The notes beneath the pieces were generated by a model, which worked only from the letters and a program-made list of their open reading frames with translations, ran no database searches and was not told the origin of the DNA. A stretch of 39,549 bases of DNA from Paraeggerthella hongkongensis (GTDB lineage Bacteria; Actinomycetota; Coriobacteriia; Coriobacteriales; Eggerthellaceae), in NCBI RefSeq assembly GCF_003340345.1, contig NZ_PPTQ01000021.1, forward strand, positions 1 through 39,549, given 5' to 3'. The translations under genes and the position numbers were made by a program. This document shows positions 1-7,840 of this stretch, piece after piece; position 1 is the first letter of the stretch; the number at the start of each line of letters is the position of its first letter.

Positions 1-1572
1 GGCTTGACCCGGTAGGGTGATCTGGGAGTTGTTGGTCAGGCTGGAATCGGTGATATTCACGCTGCCGTCCAGTGCGCTGAACTCAACCGTGCTGTGCACG
101 GTCAGGGAACCGTCCTTGTTTTCCGTGACGCCTTCCGCTTTTACCGTGCCGTACGGAACGGCTGCTGCGGCATCGGCGGTGGAGACGGCGTCTTCGGTAA
201 CATCGTCTCCATCATAGTAATAGGGGTGCGCGATGGCGACGGGGGCTTCTCCGTCAAGGGCGGCTGGATCGACGGTAAGCTGGTCGTCGACATCGAGGGC
301 GGCGGACAGCGCCTTGAACTGGTTGAGCGGCGTGTCGGCGGTTGCCGTCACGGCAAGGGTGCCGCGCGTCGCGTCGTTCGCGTCGACGGTGAACGACGCA
401 GCGGATAGGGCTCGATCGCTGAAGGCGAAATGCGCAGCCTGCGCGCCTGCAGAGAACCGCCCGTTCTCGAGCGAAACGGGGAAGGTGAACGTGCTGTTTT
501 CGTAGGAACCCTCGTCAACATCGAACGTGATGAGGGCCCCTTCGACGGCCAGCGTGGCTTCGCCGCTTGCGGCGGCGTCGGCGAACGATCCCGGGCCGAA
601 GATCATGACCCCTCGCGCGCCTGGTGCCCCAAGGTCGCCTTCGAGGGTGACGGCGAGGGCCGATCCCTCGGTGCCGTCGAGCATCGTTGCGGTTCCGGCA
701 TGTTCGACGGCGGTGACGGACAGGTTTTTGAAATCGCCGTCGAGCGAGATGGCGTCGATGGACGGCTTGTCGGCGAAGGGCAGGCTGGACACCAGATTGA
801 TCCGGGCGCGCTTCGCGTTTGCCGAGGCGGCTGCTCCGTCGACCACTTCCACGTTCGCTTGGGAGAACGCGGCTTCCTGGTCGGTGGACCCCACCGTGAG
901 CGTGGCGGCTACGGTGGCGCCCGGCGCGGTGCAGGTTGCGGAGCCTTCGAGGGCGAACGAGGTCACCGCGCCCTGTTCGCTCGCTTCGTCAGCGTGGGCT
1001 TCGCGCGGCACCAGGGGCGCCAAGCCCGCTACGAGCACGACGCTCATGAGCGCCCCCATGGTTCCCCGCGCCCGGCGGCTGCGCGCCTGCTTGCGCGAGA
1101 ACGTGGCGGCCGCCAGCGCGATGAAGCCCGCAGCTGCGGCGGCCGCCAGCGCGATGCCGGCGGCGCTTCCGTTATCGCCCGTGGGCGCAAGCCGCTTGAA
1201 CAGGGAGGATTCGAACAAGACGTTCAGCTTCAGCTCGATCGTTTCGCCAGCTGCCAGCGTGTCGGCCTCACGAGCCGTGGCTTCGCCGTCGCGAGCCAGC
1301 TTCACGCCCTGCGGCAGTTGGGCTTCCAGCCGCACCTTGTTCCAGGTGACAGGCGTGTTGTTCGCAACGGAGAACGTGACGACGGCCTGATCGCCGGGTT
1401 CGTACGCGTCCTTGTCGAACGAGCCGACGATCTTCGGGATGGGCGGCTCGTCGGCTCCTGCTTCCTCGGCGTACGCATGCGCGGGAAGGGAGCAGGCGAC
1501 GGCGATCAGGAGCGCCGCGATCATCGCGAAGGCAAGCGGCATGGATGCGGAGGCTGGTGTGGGGCGCGTCAT
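1..1572 (-). CDS. Secreted cell-surface protein, N-terminal 524 residues (3' end outside window)
   Basis: Continuous minus-strand frame from ATG at 1572 to the left edge without a stop. An in-frame TAG five codons upstream leaves this as the only ATG. Residues about 1-37 form a signal peptide (hydrophobic core around MPLAFAMIAALLIAVAC, then AHAYAEE). Residues about 45-122 look like a beta-sandwich (YEPGDQAVVTFSVANNTPVTW), as in surface-protein conserved-repeat or CARDB-like domains. LAPTGD follows at about 128-133, then an Ala-rich hydrophobic stretch (137-158) and RKQARSRR, which is the layout of a sortase sorting signal. A second hydrophobic segment ends in APLVPREAHADEA (172-195), like another export signal. 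The remaining 330 residues are acidic and Ala/Thr/Asp-rich, typical of extracellular modules. I do not recognise the family. Function in adhesion or wall display is an inference. Confidence 0.75.
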   Translation of the reverse strand, partial: MTRPTPASASMPLAFAMIAALLIAVACSLPAHAYAEEAGADEPPIPKIVGSFDKDAYEPGDQAVVTFSVANNTPVTWNKVRLEAQLPQGVKLARDGEATAREADTLAAGETIELKLNVLFESSLFKRLAPTGDNGSAAGIALAAAAAAGFIALAAATFSRKQARSRRARGTMGALMSVVLVAGLAPLVPREAHADEASEQGAVTSFALEGSATCTAPGATVAATLTVGSTDQEAAFSQANVEVVDGAAASANAKRARINLVSSLPFADKPSIDAISLDGDFKNLSVTAVEHAGTATMLDGTEGSALAVTLEGDLGAPGARGVMIFGPGSFADAAASGEATLAVEGALITFDVDEGSYENSTFTFPVSLENGRFSAGAQAAHFAFSDRALSAASFTVDANDATRGTLAVTATADTPLNQFKALSAALDVDDQLTVDPAALDGEAPVAIAHPYYYDGDDVTEDAVSTADAAAAVPYGTVKAEGVTENKDGSLTVHSTVEFSALDGSVNITDSSLTNNSQITLPGQA

Positions 1573-1886
1573 GGTGCCTCGATTCTATGACAGGGCGGAC
1601 CGTTTTACTGGTAAACGCATCAGCGATAGTATAAAACACCAGATGCGTACAGAAAGCGCCGGATCCGCAGAAGATCGTCTCCGGCGCGAGGATTTGTCTT
1701 CTTTCGGGTCGCTTGCCGGTTGCGTTTGGTCGCGATCGCGCGCGGCGTCCCGCAAGCGCCTCGTGTTTGGGATGCGTGGGATTTTTGACGTTTGCCCGAT
1801 TACCCTCGCATCGAATGCTTCTTGTGCGCTATCATTTCGGGCGAAAAAGGTGATCTGGTCCGTACGAGTTGCACAAGGATGCTGAT
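1573..1886. other. Divergent intergenic region between the surface protein and the DUF2797 gene
   Basis: No gene seen in these 314 bases. For the minus gene, candidate -10 boxes are TATACT (complement of 1628-1633) and TAGAAT (complement of 1583-1588), both without a good -35. GTTTTACTGGTAAAC at 1602-1616 is an imperfect dyad and CGCATC/GATGCG (1617-1622, 1643-1648) forms another, so operator sites are possible. For the plus gene a TGCGCTATCAT element is at 1825-1835. Confidence 0.4.
1825..1835 (+). promoter_or_regulatory. Candidate -10 promoter element TGCGCTATCAT for the DUF2797 gene
   Basis: The -10 would be TATCAT at 1830-1835, 51 bases before the ATG. The identical 11-mer occurs upstream of the superoxide reductase and pyruvate kinase genes, and a one-base variant upstream of the transaldolase gene. 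No convincing -35 is visible. Confidence 0.4.
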
Positions 1887-2780
1887 ATGACGAATTTTCT
1901 TCACGGCCGCACGGCTGTTCTGGCGGGGCACGGATTCGATGAGAACGGCCCCTATCTGCTGATCAACGATATCGACCGAGCGGAGCAGCTGCGCTTTTCG
2001 GTTCTGGGCAAGACTTTCTCGCTCAAGCGACTGCCGCGACGTCGCTGCGTAGGGCGTTTCGACTTGGAAACGCAGGTGAAAAGCACGTGCCCGCTCAACG
2101 TGGAGCTGCTGCCCGATGCGAAGGAAACCATGTGCCCCGCGTGCATCGAAGCCACGGGCTTCAATCCTTCGTTCTACTATGCCGACTTTATTTCCGCCCA
2201 GCAGCGCGCTTACAATCTGACGCCGCATTTCACGTACCTGGCCTATTTCTCGCCCCAGCACGTGAAGGCCGGCATCTCGTCTGAAACGCGCGGCATCGAG
2301 CGCTTGCTCGAGCAGGGCGCTCGTGCGGCTCGCATTGTGGGGCGGTTCGGCTGTGCGGACGATGCGCGCGAACTGGAAGCCGCGCTGTGCTCGCAGCAGG
2401 GCATTCTGGAAACCATGCGCGCTTCCGTGAAGACGAAGCTGCTCGTCGAGGCGCGGTTCGACTTTTCCGAGGCGAAGCGCGTGCTTGACGCTACGGCGGA
2501 GCGCTTGGGCCTTGAGGACGCCGAGCCGGCGCAGGATCTTTCGCCCTACTACTTCGGCGGTCCGTCGCCTGACGTGCACGACCTGCAGATTCCCGATGGG
2601 CACGAAGGCGAATGCGGCGGCCGCTGCATCGGCATGGTGGGCGGCGCGCTCGTTTTCGAGCAGAGCGGCACCAATTACGTGGTGGCGGTGAAGGATTGGG
2701 AGTCCCATGAGGTCGAGCTTCTAAAGGATGAGGTCATCTGCGAATACGCCTTCGAGCCTCAGCAGTTCTCGCTGTTCTAG
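1887..2780 (+). CDS. DUF2797 family protein
   Basis: 297 residues. The ATG at 1887 is chosen over an in-frame TTG at 1869 because AAGGA at 1875-1879 sits seven bases before it. Cysteines at C54, C68, C83 and C86 (CPAC), followed by GFNPSFYY, match the signature of DUF2797, a bacterial family of unknown function with a presumed metal-binding cysteine cluster. Two more cysteines lie in GECGGRCIG near residue 245. There is no signal peptide or membrane segment, so it is probably cytosolic. It is monocistronic: a divergent surface-protein gene lies upstream and a long non-coding stretch downstream. Function is unknown; metal binding is inferred only from the cysteine pattern. Confidence 0.8.
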   Translation: MTNFLHGRTAVLAGHGFDENGPYLLINDIDRAEQLRFSVLGKTFSLKRLPRRRCVGRFDLETQVKSTCPLNVELLPDAKETMCPACIEATGFNPSFYYADFISAQQRAYNLTPHFTYLAYFSPQHVKAGISSETRGIERLLEQGARAARIVGRFGCADDARELEAALCSQQGILETMRASVKTKLLVEARFDFSEAKRVLDATAERLGLEDAEPAQDLSPYYFGGPSPDVHDLQIPDGHEGECGGRCIGMVGGALVFEQSGTNYVVAVKDWESHEVELLKDEVICEYAFEPQQFSLF

Positions 2781-2957
2781 GTTGTTCGCGGGCCGCTGTG
2801 CGGGCGGCGGCGCACGCGCTGGCGGGAGAGCGGTGGTCGTTTGGGCGGCTGACCCGCCTCCTGCTTGCGACGCTGGCAGACGAAGCGAGGCGCAGGGGTG
2901 CGCCGTTGGTTCGTTTCTGGCTTCGAAGGGGTGTGCGTCCCTTTTGCGCATGTGCGG

Positions 2958-3081
2958 GTGCTTGCGATTGCCGCGCGGAGGCATTGCTTTGGTGCTGCCG
3001 GGGTGGAAGAAGGCCCTACGTGTGCTTGCGTGCTCGCGGCCTCCGCGCAGAGGCATTGCGACTCCTGCGCAGAGGCCTTGC
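2958..3081. repeat. Direct repeats of a CGCNGAGGCNTTGC core
   Basis: Three copies: CCGCGCGGAGGCATTGC at 2971-2987, CCGCGCAGAGGCATTGC at about 3043-3059, and CTGCGCAGAGGCCTTGC at about 3065-3081. The first two are each preceded by GTGCTTGCG, suggesting a degenerate duplication of about 70 bp. GCGCGGAGGC (2973-2982) is also inverted at 3039-3048 (GCCTCCGCGC). Confidence 0.5.
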
Positions 3082-3285
3082 GCACGAAAAATCCCGTTTG
3101 CTGGCAGGTTTCGACGTTTAGGAGTCGTCAGGGCGAGCGTCCTGTCCGCCGCTGTGCGGCTTGCTTTGCGTTTCGCCTGTTCATAGCGCTGGTCTGCCGC
3201 ATCGCGCGTTCGCGGGCGTTCGTCCTGCTGCTTTCGACGACCTCAAACCGTCAAAACCTGCCAGCGACAGCGGTTTTTCGTGCGC
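3080..3285. repeat. Interrupted 37-bp inverted repeat
   Basis: The arms at 3080-3116 and 3249-3285 match at 30 of 37 positions when one is reverse-complemented. Both contain GCGCACGAAAAA and GCTGGCAGGTTT. The 132-bp interior has no open frame of note. This could be the end pair of a small non-autonomous element or a long-range RNA stem. Confidence 0.55.
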
Positions 3286-3499
3286 GCCCCCTTGCTTCGA
3301 GTTGCAAATGCCGTGCCGGTCCTTCTTGCTGCCGCTCGTGAATAGCGAGCAGGTTCCGCCGCCGCGCGCACGCGTCGAAGCTGGCGCTTCTGGCGACATG
3401 CCTTGTCGCCGCTTGCACGCAGCGCATCGCTGCTTTTGCCGGTAAACCGCTCTCGATGTGCCGTTCGCGTCGTAAAATGCAGGCAATCCCATATTCTTC

Positions 3500-3527
3500 T
3501 TGCTTTACTACTCTACTGTGATAAAGT
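3500..3527 (+). promoter_or_regulatory. Candidate promoter of the histidine operon
   Basis: TTGCTT (3500-3505), 16-base spacer, TAAAGT (3522-3527), with TG one base before the -10 (extended -10). It lies about 200 bases before hisZG and would place the 17-bp tandem repeats in the 5' leader. Confidence 0.4.
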
Positions 3528-3573
3528 ACGATGCACGGGGCGGGTTCGCGACCGCAGTGTGGAGACGCGCAGG

Positions 3574-3658
3574 GCAACGCAAGCCGTGCAGTAACGCAAG
3601 TCGCACGGCAACGCAAGCCGCGCAGCAACGCAAGCCGCGTCGCCACGCAGCGCGCCTG
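3574..3658 (+). repeat. 17-bp tandem repeats upstream of hisZG
   Basis: Four clear head-to-tail units of consensus GCAACGCAAGCCGCGCA at 3574-3590, 3591-3607, 3608-3624 and 3625-3641, with a degenerate fifth at 3642-3658. The 17-base period is not a multiple of three and no credible peptide is encoded. The array ends 68 bases before the operon's first start codon. Confidence 0.7.
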
Positions 3659-3726
3659 CGGCCACAACGCCGCAGCGCGCCATAACGAACAGGTGCAATG
3701 CCAAGACGAGCAGGGAAGAGGAGCCG

Positions 3727-5442
3727 ATGAATTTCGCAACGCCGGCAGGTTTCAGAGACGTGCTGTCAGAAGAAGCGCAGCAGCGCGAGCTCATCGCGCG
3801 CGCCGTGCAGGATCGGTTCGCTTCATGCGGATACGCGCCCATCGAAACGCCCACGCTCGAAGCGATGGACGTCATGCGAGCGAGCGGCCGTCTGCCCGGA
3901 TCCCCCTTCAAGTTCTTCGACTCGCAAGGCGACCTGCTGGCCATGCGCCCCGACGTAACGTTGCAAGTGGCGCGCATGGTGGCCACGCGGCTGCCGGGCC
4001 AGCCCGGGCCGTTCCGGTTCCGCTACATGCAACGCGTGTTCCGCGAGGCCGAAGTGGAGCTGCAAGCCGCCGCGCGCGAGCTTACGCAGATGGGCGTCGA
4101 GTGCATCGGCGTGTCGGGTCCCGAGGCCGATGCCGAGGTGGTGGGGCTTCTTGCCGAGGCGCTTTCCCTGGCGGGCGTGCGCGATTGCACCATGGCGCTT
4201 GCCACGGTGGGCGTCCTGCGCGCGCTTCTGGAGGCAAGCGGCGCGCCCGCTTGGTGGAAGGAGCAGGTGCTCGATGCGTACCACGCCTCGAACTTCGTGG
4301 AGCTCGATCGCCTGACAAGCCCCGAGGGGGCGGTTCCGCCGGTCGATCCCGTCTCGAATCCCGATCGCTTCACGGGTCGCGTCGCGGTCCCTCCGGTGTT
4401 CGCCGCCGCCATCCGCGCGCTGCCGCGCGTCCGCGGCGGCCGCGAGGCGATCGACGAGGTACGTGCGCTCGTGGCGCCGTTGGGTTGCGAAGACGGCCTG
4501 GACGACTTCGCTCGCACGTACGACCTGCTTGCGCAAGCGGGGCTCGGCGCGCGCATCCTGGTCGATTTCTCGGTCATGAGCTCGTTCGATTATTACACGG
4601 GCATCGTGTTCGAGGCGTACGCGCCGGGCGTGGGCGCGCCTTTGGGCAGCGGCGGTCGCTACGACAATATGATCGCCGCGTACGGCCAAAGCCGTCCCGC
4701 TGCCGGCTTCGCGTTCTTCCTGGAGCAGGCGATGGCCGCTGCCGCCCGCGAACGGGCGGCGGTGCCCGAGGGCGAGCGTCCCCTGCGCGTCGCGGTCCCC
4801 AAGGGTTCCCTGAACCCGGGCACCATCAAGGCGCTGGCCGATGCGGGCCTGGATGTGTCGGGCCTTGCCGATTCGGGGCGCCAGCTCATCATCAGCAACC
4901 CCGGCGTGGATTACGTCATCGTGCGGCCCACTGACGCGCCCGTGTTCGTGGCGCTGGGCGCTGCCGACTGCGGCGTCTGCGGAAAGGACTCGCTTCTGGA
5001 GGCGTCCCCCGACGTCGTGGAGCTGGTGGACCTGCGGTTCGGAGCGTGCCGCTTCGTGGTGGCCGAGCCTGCCGGCGCGGCCGAGGCCACGGCGGCGCAC
5101 CATCGCGAGCTGGGATCCATCCGCGTGGCTACGAAGTACCCGCGCATCACGCAGGCCCACTACGCGAAAACGGGCACGCAGGTGGAGATCGTGAAGCTGC
5201 ACGGCAACATCGAGCTCGCCCCCTTGACGGGCATGGCCGAGCGCATCGTGGACATCACGGCCACCGGCACCACGCTCAAGGAGAACGACCTCGTGGTGGT
5301 CGAAGAGGTGCTGTCGTCGACCGCTCGGTTCTTCGCGAACGCCTGCGCGTTTCGCACGGACGCTCGTATCGTACAATTGGCCCAGGCATTGCAGCAGGGC
5401 GCGGACGCGCCCGCGTCGCAGCAGAATGCAGAACAGGAGTAA
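3727..5442 (+). CDS. hisZG: Fused ATP phosphoribosyltransferase, HisZ regulatory plus HisG catalytic domains
   Basis: 571 residues; ATG at 3727 after GGAAGAGGAG. Catalyses the first step of histidine synthesis, ATP + PRPP to phosphoribosyl-ATP. Residues 1-335 are HisZ, a histidyl-tRNA-synthetase paralogue: motif-2-like FRYMQRVFREAE (97-109), FDYYTG (287-292) and motif-3-like GSGGRYDN (307-314). After a short acidic linker, residues 353-560 are a complete short-form HisG starting LRVAVPKGSL, with a PRPP-type loop DITATGTTL (509-517). Short-form HisG lacks the C-terminal regulatory domain and normally pairs with a separate HisZ; here both are in one frame with no stop or frameshift. First gene of the his operon; hisD follows after four bases. 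Confidence 0.93.
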   Translation: MNFATPAGFRDVLSEEAQQRELIARAVQDRFASCGYAPIETPTLEAMDVMRASGRLPGSPFKFFDSQGDLLAMRPDVTLQVARMVATRLPGQPGPFRFRYMQRVFREAEVELQAAARELTQMGVECIGVSGPEADAEVVGLLAEALSLAGVRDCTMALATVGVLRALLEASGAPAWWKEQVLDAYHASNFVELDRLTSPEGAVPPVDPVSNPDRFTGRVAVPPVFAAAIRALPRVRGGREAIDEVRALVAPLGCEDGLDDFARTYDLLAQAGLGARILVDFSVMSSFDYYTGIVFEAYAPGVGAPLGSGGRYDNMIAAYGQSRPAAGFAFFLEQAMAAAARERAAVPEGERPLRVAVPKGSLNPGTIKALADAGLDVSGLADSGRQLIISNPGVDYVIVRPTDAPVFVALGAADCGVCGKDSLLEASPDVVELVDLRFGACRFVVAEPAGAAEATAAHHRELGSIRVATKYPRITQAHYAKTGTQVEIVKLHGNIELAPLTGMAERIVDITATGTTLKENDLVVVEEVLSSTARFFANACAFRTDARIVQLAQALQQGADAPASQQNAEQE

Positions 5443-5446
5443 GCCC

Positions 5447-6775
5447 ATGCGTCGTGTTACCCTTGCACCCGGCGAAGTATTCTCGAACGCCCACCTCAAG
5501 CGCACCGGCGCTTTCAACGCCGAGGCCCTTGCGGCGGCTACCGACATCATCGCGGATGTGCGCGAGCGCGGCGACGCGGCCTTGCGCGACTACACCGAGC
5601 GCTTCGACGGCGTGCGCGTGGAAGATTTCCGCGTGCCCTATGCCGACATTGCCGAAGCGGTGACCCGCGTCGACGACCGCACGGTCAAGGCGCTGCGCCA
5701 GGCAGCCGACCAGATCCGCGACTTCCACGAGCGCCAACGCCAGCAAAGCTGGTTCACCGTGCGCGAGGACGGCGCGCTCGTGGGCAGCAAGGTGGAGCCT
5801 TTGGAGTCGGTGGGCATCTACGTGCCGGGCGGCCGCGCGCTCTATCCGTCCACCGTGCTCATGAACGCCCTGCCCGCCGCCGTGGCCGGCGTGCCGCGCA
5901 TCGTGTGCGTTACGCCTCCCGCTCCCGGCGGGGGCGTGGACGCGGCCATTCTGGAGGCCTGCCGCATTTCGGGCGTGACCGAGATCTACACGGTGGGTGG
6001 CGCGCAGGCCGTAGGGGCGCTGGCGTACGGAACCGAATCCATCGAGCCGGTGGCGAAGATCACGGGTCCCGGCAACGCCTACGTGGCGGCTGCGAAGAAG
6101 ATCGTCTCGGGCGATGTCGGCATCGATATGATCGCGGGCCCGTCAGAAGTGTGCGTGGTGGCCGACGCCACGGCCGATCCGGCGCTCGTGGCCATCGACC
6201 TCATGGCCCAGGCCGAGCACGACCCCTTGGCGGCGTGCTACCTGGTCACGTTCGACGAAGCGTACGCCGACGAGGTGGAGCGCATGGTCGAGCGGCACCT
6301 GGAGTCCTCCACGCGCGCCGAGATCACGGCTGCGTCCCTTGCCGACCAGGGGCTCGTGGTGGTGTGCGACAGCATGGACCAAGCGCTCGAAGCCGTGAAC
6401 GTCATCGCGCCCGAGCACCTGGAGCTGCACGTCGACCACGCCTTCGACCTTTTGGGCGCCATTCGCAACGCGGGCGCCATCTTCCTGGGCGCTTGGACGC
6501 CCGAGGCTGTGGGCGACTACGTGGCCGGCCCGAACCACACGCTTCCCACGGGCGGTACGGCGCGCTACGCGAGCCCGCTTTCGGTCGACGAGTTCGTGAA
6601 GAAGTCGAGCGTCATCCAGTACTCGTCGGCTGCGCTCGCTCGCGATGCGGAAGCCGTCATGACCATCGCGAGCCATGAAGGCCTGTGGGCGCATGCGAAG
6701 AGCGTCGAGATGCGCAAGAACCTGCTGGAATGCGGGAACGTGTTCGGGGCCGGGGGCGGCGGTGCCGATGCGTAG
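5447..6775 (+). CDS. hisD: Histidinol dehydrogenase
   Basis: 442 residues. The ATG at 5447 is chosen because AGGAG at 5434-5438 has ideal spacing and the protein then begins MRRVTLAPGE; an in-frame upstream start lies inside hisZG. Zn- and NAD-dependent four-electron oxidation of histidinol to histidine, the last two steps of the pathway. Family signatures: GPGNAYVAAAKKIV (from residue 207) leading into GIDMIAGPSE, QAEHDPLA (zinc and catalytic region), PEHLELH (322-328, catalytic Glu-His pair) and GDYVAGPNHTLPTGG. Length is normal. It overlaps hisC by eight bases, suggesting translational coupling. Confidence 0.97.
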   Translation: MRRVTLAPGEVFSNAHLKRTGAFNAEALAAATDIIADVRERGDAALRDYTERFDGVRVEDFRVPYADIAEAVTRVDDRTVKALRQAADQIRDFHERQRQQSWFTVREDGALVGSKVEPLESVGIYVPGGRALYPSTVLMNALPAAVAGVPRIVCVTPPAPGGGVDAAILEACRISGVTEIYTVGGAQAVGALAYGTESIEPVAKITGPGNAYVAAAKKIVSGDVGIDMIAGPSEVCVVADATADPALVAIDLMAQAEHDPLAACYLVTFDEAYADEVERMVERHLESSTRAEITAASLADQGLVVVCDSMDQALEAVNVIAPEHLELHVDHAFDLLGAIRNAGAIFLGAWTPEAVGDYVAGPNHTLPTGGTARYASPLSVDEFVKKSSVIQYSSAALARDAEAVMTIASHEGLWAHAKSVEMRKNLLECGNVFGAGGGGADA

Positions 6776-7838
6776 CGTACGCCTTCCCGCCCCGCAGCTG
6801 GCGAGCCTTTCGCCGTACGATCCGAAGTACCTGCCGGCCGAGGCGTTTTTGTCGGCGAACGAGAATCCGCACGACGTGGACCAGGACATACGGCACGAGA
6901 TCATGCGCGAGGTGAAGCGCCTGCCGCTCAATCGCTACCCGGATCCGCTGGCTAACGACCTGCGCGACATGATCGCCGAGGCGAACGGCCTGGATCGCGA
7001 TCAGGTGCTCGTGGGCAACGGCGGCGACGAGCTGCTGTTCAACATGGCGCTGGCGTGGGGCGGCCCCGGACGCACGTTTTTGAACCTGCCGCCCACGTTC
7101 TCAGTCTACGATAACAACGCGCGCCTGACGGGCACGACGGTGGTCGACGTGCCGCGCCGGGCCGACTATTCCATCGACGAAGAGGCCGTGCTGGCGCGCG
7201 TGGCGCAGGGCGACATCGATTACCTGGTGGTGACCAGCCCGAACAACCCCACGGGACAGCTAGCCGGCGAGACGTTCATGCTGGAGCTGCTCGACGCGAC
7301 GGACGCGCTCGTCATGGTGGACGAGGCGTACTTCGAGTTCTCGCGGCAAACCATGCGCCCGTATCTCGACCGCCACAAGAACCTGGTGATCCTGCGCACG
7401 TTCTCGAAGGCGTTTTCCCTGGCGGGCGTGCGCATGGGCTATCTTCTGGGCGACGCGGACGTGGTTCGGGAGTTCGCCAAGGTGCGCCAGCCGTATTCGG
7501 TCGACGCGGTTTCGCAGGCGGTGGCTCGGGTGGTGTACGCGAACCGCGCGAAGTTCGAACCCGGCATCCGGCGCATCATCGAGGAGCGGGCTCGCGTGAT
7601 CGAGGGCTTGCGCAAGATTCCCGGCGTCAAGCCGTTTCCGTCGGATGCGAACTACGTGCTGTTTCGCATGGAGTCGGCGGCGCAGACCTGGCAGGCGCTG
7701 TACGATCGCGGCATCTTGGTGCGCGATCTGTCCCGGGCTGCGCATTTGGAGGATTGCCTGCGCGTGAGCATTGGAACGCCGCAGGAGAACGATCGGTTTT
7801 TGCGCGCGCTGCGCGACATCGTCATGGAGAAGAGGTAG
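6768..7838 (+). CDS. hisC: Histidinol-phosphate aminotransferase
   Basis: 356 residues; ATG at 6768 overlaps the end of hisD. PLP-dependent transamination of imidazole-acetol phosphate with glutamate to histidinol phosphate. Class I/II aminotransferase motifs are clear: SANENPHD near the N-terminus (substrate loop), NGGDELL, SPNNPTG (PLP-contacting), DEAYFEF, and the Schiff-base lysine K214 in TFSKAFSLAGVRMGY. The start choice puts SANENP at the usual position. The TAG at 7836-7838 is two bases before hisB. Confidence 0.96.
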   Translation: MRSVRLPAPQLASLSPYDPKYLPAEAFLSANENPHDVDQDIRHEIMREVKRLPLNRYPDPLANDLRDMIAEANGLDRDQVLVGNGGDELLFNMALAWGGPGRTFLNLPPTFSVYDNNARLTGTTVVDVPRRADYSIDEEAVLARVAQGDIDYLVVTSPNNPTGQLAGETFMLELLDATDALVMVDEAYFEFSRQTMRPYLDRHKNLVILRTFSKAFSLAGVRMGYLLGDADVVREFAKVRQPYSVDAVSQAVARVVYANRAKFEPGIRRIIEERARVIEGLRKIPGVKPFPSDANYVLFRMESAAQTWQALYDRGILVRDLSRAAHLEDCLRVSIGTPQENDRFLRALRDIVMEKR

Positions 7839-7840
7839 CT

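Larger units (their letters stand above)
2781..3726. other. 946-base intergenic region without a credible gene
   Basis: All open frames here are short and Arg/Ala/Cys-rich, with poor codon usage, no ribosome sites and no recognisable domains. The stretch holds a direct-repeat cluster (2958-3081), a 37-bp inverted repeat (3080-3116 with 3249-3285), a small hairpin GGCGACA/TGTCGCC (3392-3410), a candidate his promoter (3500-3527) and 17-bp tandem repeats (3574-3658). It may be the footprint of decayed mobile or repetitive DNA. I see no surviving transposase. Confidence 0.6.

Noticed and set aside
2728-3186. Open frames in the long gap after the DUF2797 gene
   Set aside because: Cys/Arg/Ala-rich translations without ribosome sites or homology; several overlap on both strands, typical of non-coding GC-rich DNA.
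3574-3658. 17-bp repeats as a CRISPR array
   Set aside because: Units are contiguous with no spacers and too short; no cas genes in the window.
3531-4934. A 467-codon plus-strand open frame overlapping hisZG
   Set aside because: It lies in another frame of hisZG; its composition is Arg/Gly/His-rich with no domain. GC-rich shadow frame.
3823-5550. A 575-codon minus-strand open frame over hisZG and hisD
   Set aside because: Antisense shadow of well-conserved his genes; Arg/His-rich, no ribosome site or recognised motif.
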